Assembly (NCBI GenBank): GCA_018700655.1
Contig: JABIUG010000026.1
Coordinates: forward strand, 1-17,366
DNA length: 17,366 bases
Origin: Rhodospirillaceae bacterium
GTDB taxonomy: Bacteria; Pseudomonadota; Alphaproteobacteria; SP197
Reading direction: 5' to 3'
Shown here: in pieces, positions 15,758-17,366 of the stretch
Layout: each line of letters opens with the position of its first letter
Position numbering within the stretch: the stretch's first letter is position 1
Program-made: the position numbers and the translations under genes
The notes under the pieces: generated by a model
The model's input: only the letters and a program-made list of their open reading frames with translations
Databases searched by the model: none
What the model was told of the DNA's origin: nothing

Positions 15758-16546
15758 ATGGAGCAGATGATCGAGCATGACGGCATCACCATCCGGTGCC
15801 GTGTCGAAGGCCGCGGCCCGGACCTGATGCTTGTTCACGGCGTAGGCAGCAACCTGGATGCCTGGGATGGTGTCGTTGCCGCACTCGACGGAGACTTTCG
15901 CACCATACGTCTCGACATCAGAGGTCATGGCCAGTCGGACAAACCGGGCGGGCGCTATGAGCTCGACGATTTTGTCGCCGACGTGATCGCCGTGCTCGAT
16001 CATCTCGTTGTCGGGCGTTGTCACCTGGCCGGCTGTTCGCTGGGCGGCCTGATCGCCCAGGGGCTTGCCCTTTCCCATCCAGACCGCCTTGATCGCCTTG
16101 TCCTGCTCTCAACTGTCGCCGGGCGCACCGATCAGGAGCGAGCCCGCGTCGAAACACGCCTGTCCATGGTCGCCGGCGGTATACCCGGCGCCCACTTCGA
16201 AAACTCCGTCTCACGATGGTTCACCGACGCATTTCGCGAGAAATATCCCGAACGGATCGCGGAATATGCCGCGCAAAACCGCAAGAACGACCCCGCAGCC
16301 TATGCTGCAGCCTATCGTGTCCTGGCCCAGACCGACCTTGCCGACCGCTTACACGAAATCAAGGCCCGAACCCTGGTTGCAACGGGCGACGGCGATATCG
16401 GCTCGAATCCGCGCATGGCCCAACTAATGCATGAACGCATCCAAGGCTCATCACTCCATATCTTCGGCAATCTGCGCCATTCGATCCTGGCCGAAGCACC
16501 CGATCGGGTGGCCGGTCAGATCCGGGCGTTTCTCGAGCCCGAATAA
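15758..16546 (+). CDS. Alpha/beta hydrolase, 3-oxoadipate enol-lactonase-like
   Basis: Predicted cytoplasmic serine hydrolase of 262 residues. The oxyanion region is LMLVHGVGSNLDAWD, the nucleophile is S94 in AGCSLGGLIAQ (GxSxG), the acid is D213 in TGDGDIGSNP and the base is H241 in LRHSILAEAPD. LDIRGHGQSDKP is the typical strand-4 region of PcaD-like enzymes. The start ATG at 15758 has GGAG at 15749-15752; an open frame upstream to 15032 is the shadow of the CMD-fold gene. It diverges from that gene over only 57 bp, so the promoters overlap and the genes may be co-regulated. Assignment to PcaD itself is unproved; it could act on another ester or lactone. Confidence 0.82.
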   Translation: MEQMIEHDGITIRCRVEGRGPDLMLVHGVGSNLDAWDGVVAALDGDFRTIRLDIRGHGQSDKPGGRYELDDFVADVIAVLDHLVVGRCHLAGCSLGGLIAQGLALSHPDRLDRLVLLSTVAGRTDQERARVETRLSMVAGGIPGAHFENSVSRWFTDAFREKYPERIAEYAAQNRKNDPAAYAAAYRVLAQTDLADRLHEIKARTLVATGDGDIGSNPRMAQLMHERIQGSSLHIFGNLRHSILAEAPDRVAGQIRAFLEPE

Positions 16547-16556
16547 ATCTGGCGGG

Positions 16557-17366
16557 CTAGAACTGCTCGATGGAGAGTCTGGGCTGGGCAATCGGCTCGG
16601 GCGCCTGACCAAGCGCGACATAGTCCCAGCCGGCCAGCGCGATCATCGCGGCATTGTCGGTCGACCATTTCAAGGGCGGCAGACAAAGCCCAACACCGAC
16701 CTCCTGTGTCAGCCCCAACGCGCCTTCGCGCAATTGCGGGCTGGCGGCAACGCCGCCGACGACGACCAGTGACCGGGCGGGCACCTGTTCGAGCGCACGC
16801 CTGCACTTGGCCAGCAGGACATCCATGCAGGATGCAACGAACGAAGCCGCCATATCGGCAACCTCGAAAGCCTCGGCCTTTTCGACCTTGCGCCCAACTG
16901 CCGACTTCAGGCCGGAAAACGAAAAGTCGAGGCCATCGCGGATCATCGGTCGCGGCAGATCAATAACTGCCCGGCCTTCCTTGGCCAGCCGGTCGACCGC
17001 AGGGCCTCCCGGGTAACCAAGATCGAGCATGCGCGCGACCTTGTCATAGGCCTCGCCCACCGAATCGTCGCGGGTCGAGCCCAGGATCCGGATTGATCCG
17101 GGATCTTCCATATGGGCTAGAATCGTGTGGCCGCCCGAGACCAGCAGGATCGTTGCCGGGAATTCGACACGTTTCTCTTCCAGATCGGCGCTTCTCAGGT
17201 GGCCGCGCAGATGGTTGATCCCGATCACCGGGCGGTCCCAGGCCGTGCCGATGCCAGTCGCCGCGTTCAGCCCAACCAGCAGCGAGCCAATCAGACCGGG
17301 GCCGCGTGTCACTGCGATCGCACGCAGATCATCCGGCTTTGCCTGGGCCGACTTCATCGCACGGTC
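16557..17366 (-). CDS. tsaD: tRNA N6-adenosine threonylcarbamoyltransferase TsaD (5' part beyond window)
   Basis: Transfers threonylcarbamoyl to A37 of ANN-decoding tRNAs with TsaB and TsaE; cytoplasmic ASKHA-fold ATPase. The window holds about 269 codons of the C-terminal part and the N-terminus is cut by the edge. Visible motifs: RGPGLIGSLLVGLNAA, metal ligands in NHLRGH (H-x3-H), LLVSGGHT, DDSVGEAYDKVARMLDLGYPGGP, FSFSGLKSAV, VVGGVAASPQLRE and STDNAAMIA with the third metal-ligand aspartate. The central Glu common in HLEGH or HLEAH forms is Arg here, and several segments look less like the usual alphaproteobacterial form. It converges on the hydrolase gene with a 10-bp gap and no visible terminator. 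Confidence 0.93.
   Translation of the reverse strand, partial: DRAMKSAQAKPDDLRAIAVTRGPGLIGSLLVGLNAATGIGTAWDRPVIGINHLRGHLRSADLEEKRVEFPATILLVSGGHTILAHMEDPGSIRILGSTRDDSVGEAYDKVARMLDLGYPGGPAVDRLAKEGRAVIDLPRPMIRDGLDFSFSGLKSAVGRKVEKAEAFEVADMAASFVASCMDVLLAKCRRALEQVPARSLVVVGGVAASPQLREGALGLTQEVGVGLCLPPLKWSTDNAAMIALAGWDYVALGQAPEPIAQPRLSIEQF

Noticed and set aside
1..17366. Search for defence islands, CRISPR repeats, integrases, transposases, tRNA genes and attachment repeats
   Set aside because: None seen. Every gene-sized region is accounted for by metabolic, transport or envelope genes, with no direct-repeat array or tRNA cloverleaf noticed by eye.

Overview
This is a GC-rich window, densely coded on both strands, with 16 protein-coding loci and no RNA gene, CRISPR array, insertion sequence or phage signature. 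Gene content and order (argD-argF-hslO, MlaA next to an MlaC-type protein, Tat-exported binding protein, M20-type ArgE) suggest a free-living alphaproteobacterium, perhaps Rhodospirillales-like. That placement is an inference from motif recall; no database search was possible.

Layout. Positions 1-2581 (+) carry an ArgE-type acetylornithine deacetylase and an amidase-signature hydrolase. Positions 2764-4371 (+) carry a Tat-exported family 5 ABC solute-binding protein, closed by a strong terminator and with no permease or ATPase gene beside it. Positions 4430-5391 (-) hold a tandemly duplicated GNAT-like protein broken by a one-base frameshift. Positions 5456-9075 (-) are a compact operon, argD-argF-hslO-lipoprotein, with junctions that overlap or nearly touch; its upstream edge is set by a minus-strand terminator at 9115-9151. 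An ABC-2 permease (-) and a lipoprotein alpha/beta hydrolase (+) diverge near 10 kb. An MFS transporter follows with two lesions, an in-frame TAG and a +1 frameshift. Positions 12710-14097 (+) are an mlaA-mlaC pair for outer-membrane lipid asymmetry. Positions 14110-15700 (-) are a two-gene operon of an AhpD/CMD-fold protein and a non-heme iron 2-oxoglutarate-type oxygenase, divergent from a PcaD-like alpha/beta hydrolase (15758-16546, +). The window ends inside tsaD (-).

How the genes fit together. Three genes serve the arginine cycle (argD, argF, argE), but argE is far from argD-argF and on the other strand. hslO and an uncharacterised lipoprotein appear to be translated from the argDF message. 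The mla pair and the MGL-like lipoprotein lipase are envelope functions. The oxygenase, CMD protein and hydrolase may form a small catabolic or detoxification module.

Most of the window is ordinary. The points most worth checking are the two genes with single-base lesions, the Cys-to-Ser change in the AhpD-like active site, the conserved lipoprotein behind hslO, and the unusual TsaD motifs. I found no clear sign of a wholly new system.
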